NCBI GenBank assembly: GCA_902783245.1
Contig: CACZQF010000048.1
Span: 1 to 52,375, forward strand
Length of the DNA: 52,375 nucleotides
DNA from: an uncultured Spirochaetaceae bacterium
GTDB taxonomy: Bacteria; Spirochaetota; Spirochaetia; Treponematales; Treponemataceae
Direction: 5' to 3'
Shown here: piece after piece, positions 50,558 through 52,375 of the stretch
How positions within the stretch are numbered: the stretch's first letter is position 1
How the letters are laid out: each line of letters starts with the position of its first letter
Notes under the pieces: model-generated
What the model was told of the DNA's origin: nothing
The model's database searches: none
Seen by the model: only the letters and a program-made list of their open reading frames with translations
Position numbers and translations under genes: made by a program

Positions 50558-52375
50558 CTACGGATTCAGCTGCCAGTCTCCGTACTTGTCCACCACCTTA
50601 GTCTTCATACCATTCATCGGACGCCATACCACCGACAGTGTAAAATACGGACTAAAATCATAGTACTTGGTACCGTCTGTATTTGTGACCAGACGGGGCG
50701 ACACCTTGAACGAGGCGGAAAAATCCCAGTCGCACAGCTCATGAGTTACTTTTACGGCAAGACTATTCAGCTTAAAGCCGGAGGCCTTGCGCTTAGTCTC
50801 ATCATCGAACCGGAAAGAGTCCAGCAGATCCATAAACACATTCGTTTCACCCGCTATTTTCGCCTTGCTTCCCGACATATTCTGAAAGTACCGGTAGATA
50901 ACGTCGTTACGGGACTCGGATGCAAATGACAGATACAAAAATTTATTCAGTTGGAACGTAACGGAAGGTATAAACTTAAAGTAGCTGGCAGTCGGTTTTA
51001 GAAAGTCATAGACAAGGCTCGTGGACAGTGACGGCGCCCAGCTGATCCGCTTCCGCCAATAACGGAAATTCTTGTTCGACGACGCATAGGCAATGCTCAT
51101 GCTGTACGGCAGGAATTCCTTTTCCGATCTGGTTTTCCATGTGCCAACCGATCCCACAGTCTCAAAATCATATCCATAGGTATATTTTGCCGTATAAGCA
51201 AACTGAAAATCATATGCAGTCAGCGCAAGCTTGAGTGAATCCTTGTACCAGGTCTCAAGGTTATGGTTGAATGATTCAGTGAACTTCACCTTGCCGCTGC
51301 CAAAACTTACAGTCAGCGCCTGCTTAAAATCTTCTTTTATCCATGTATCATCGGTGGAGCTCGTCTGCTTTATGCCTGTCTCAGCCGTAAACACCGTATA
51401 CGGGAATTTCAGCTCCAGCTTGCCGTAGTACTCATCCACCTGCGGCGGCAGCGTGGACGTAAGCGTAAGCGACTGCCCGAACAGGTCGCCGCCCTCAGTG
51501 GCGGCCAGCGTAAACGCCAACGAATGTACCGTTATGCTGTTCTCATCACTTGCATCCGCCGTCAGATAGTCCCATGCAGGATTGTCCGCATCTCCGACAA
51601 ATTCCGTACGGACAACCTTAATGGTCGTATTGTATGACACGCCGGTGTTCTTAAAATGTTCGGTATAATAGAACGGCTTAAAGCCCAGCGCATTGGTATT
51701 AGTCAGATCCATTTTACGTGCGGCATAGTCCGTCTTTTTGATTGACTTGATGGACGACTCTGAATAGCCGCCGAACTTAGTGTCATCGGACAGATACGGG
51801 TGCCACTGATACACCGGCGAAAAATCGAGCGTGTCGGTAAGCGTAATAAAATTCTCCCGGTAGGAGGCAGCGCTGGTAAGGTTCACGGGCACATTCACCA
51901 GATGCATAAAAGAACGCATTCTGTTCCACTCAAAGTCCTCGGGCTGGTTCAGCCAAACGCCCGTAGAAGACGACGTGGAAGTGACCGCATACGCAATTTC
52001 CGTACTGTACGAAGGCGTGATCGTGTACGTAAGCTTGTACGACACTCCCTGAAGTGTCTTTATGGCATCTGCGGAGAACGCAAGCCCCGGAAGCATTTCA
52101 GGACTGAGATCAGGAGCGGAAGCATCACCAGCCGCGGGCGGCGAACCGTCCGCGGACGTACCGCTGTCCGAAGCCCCGTTCTGAGCATCCGCGGCCGGCG
52201 CCGCAGCAGAAGCCGCGGATTCCCGCAGTTCATCAGGCGCCATAAGCGGAATGCTGAACTGCTGACCCAGATTCTTTGCAGAGGATTCAGTGCTGTCGAA
52301 CGAAAGCAGCGTACCAGATATTTTTCCGGTGATCTTCACGGGATTTACCTGCGACGGATAATAGAATTTTCGTTC
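50558..52375 (-). CDS. LptD/OstA-like outer-membrane protein, C-terminal part (cut by window edge)
   Basis: About 605 residues to the window end; the frame is open to base 52375 (ERKFYYPSQVNPVKITGK), so the GTG at 52339 is not a start. An Ala/Ser/Pro/Asp-rich linker (about 50-90) lies near the beginning. The rest has the alternating strands and aromatic ends of a large outer-membrane barrel (SYKLTYTITPSYSTEIAYAV, LDFSPVYQWHPYLS, DFSPYFTLSVVWRP). It resembles the LptD-like proteins of Treponema. Its role in Treponema, which lacks classical LPS, is open. phoH follows 79 bases downstream with its own promoter. Confidence 0.7.
   Translation of the reverse strand, partial: ERKFYYPSQVNPVKITGKISGTLLSFDSTESSAKNLGQQFSIPLMAPDELRESAASAAAPAADAQNGASDSGTSADGSPPAAGDASAPDLSPEMLPGLAFSADAIKTLQGVSYKLTYTITPSYSTEIAYAVTSTSSSTGVWLNQPEDFEWNRMRSFMHLVNVPVNLTSAASYRENFITLTDTLDFSPVYQWHPYLSDDTKFGGYSESSIKSIKKTDYAARKMDLTNTNALGFKPFYYTEHFKNTGVSYNTTIKVVRTEFVGDADNPAWDYLTADASDENSITVHSLAFTLAATEGGDLFGQSLTLTSTLPPQVDEYYGKLELKFPYTVFTAETGIKQTSSTDDTWIKEDFKQALTVSFGSGKVKFTESFNHNLETWYKDSLKLALTAYDFQFAYTAKYTYGYDFETVGSVGTWKTRSEKEFLPYSMSIAYASSNKNFRYWRKRISWAPSLSTSLVYDFLKPTASYFKFIPSVTFQLNKFLYLSFASESRNDVIYRYFQNMSGSKAKIAGETNVFMDLLDSFRFDDETKRKASGFKLNSLAVKVTHELCDWDFSASFKVSPRLVTNTDGTKYYDFSPYFTLSVVWRPMNGMKTKVVDKYGDWQLNP

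Overview
The window looks like a chromosomal housekeeping region of a spirochaete, most probably a Treponema species that is not T. pallidum. The signs are: a PnrA/TmpC-type nucleoside binding protein with its ABC importer; a tamB-bamA-skp-mutS block like that around T. pallidum BamA; a BpuR/Pur-alpha nucleic-acid-binding protein; a split LolC-LolD-LolE-type exporter; and a TPR/CorC/YbeY/PgpH/PhoH cluster. Base composition is near balanced by eye. aroB and a cysteine desulfurase indicate more biosynthesis than T. pallidum has. The species call is inference, as no search was run.

Layout. (1) 1-6.4 kb, minus strand: start of a LysM protein, then an importer operon read right to left (pnrA-type binding protein, double ATPase, two permeases, HD phosphohydrolase) with a clear promoter, a leader hairpin and a terminator-like hairpin after the binding-protein gene. 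(2) 6.4-12.6 kb, minus: a DegT-fold protein, NAD kinase, RecN, an unrecognised protein, CheW and ComF. (3) 12.6-23.0 kb, minus: tamB, bamA, skp and mutS, i.e. outer-membrane biogenesis plus mismatch repair. (4) 23.0-27.2 kb, plus: tmk-like, a secreted unknown, aroB, cysteine desulfurase, then bpuR with its own promoter and terminator. (5) 27.2-42.8 kb, minus: RNase HII, a beta-helix protein, a phosphoribosyltransferase, the mcsA-mcsB-clpC operon, LolCDE-type genes, FtsY, a PEGA-like membrane protein and RF2. (6) 42.9-44.3 kb: a divergent pair, a lone Cas2-like gene and a FnIII/TPR-like secreted protein. (7) 44.3-52.4 kb, minus: TPR protein, CorC-like, YbeY, PgpH-type HD hydrolase, PhoH and the 3' part of an LptD-like barrel gene.

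No rRNA, tRNA, IS element or CRISPR array was seen, and no gene-free stretch exceeds 300 bases. The larger gaps (about 180-270 bases) hold promoters, terminators and a 22-base dispersed repeat. Many genes overlap by 1-8 bases, so translational coupling is common.

Most notable: RF2 is split by a canonical programmed +1 frameshift; phoH is split by an A9 homopolymer; McsB has lost its recognisable catalytic and phosphoarginine-sensing residues while ClpC keeps both phosphoarginine-pocket glutamates; a DegT-like protein lacks the PLP lysine; the thymidylate-kinase-like protein has Thr for the Walker A Lys; the PnrA-like protein lacks a lipobox Cys; and four transcription units have sigma70-like promoters ending 6-10 bases from the start codon with no Shine-Dalgarno, suggesting leaderless mRNAs.
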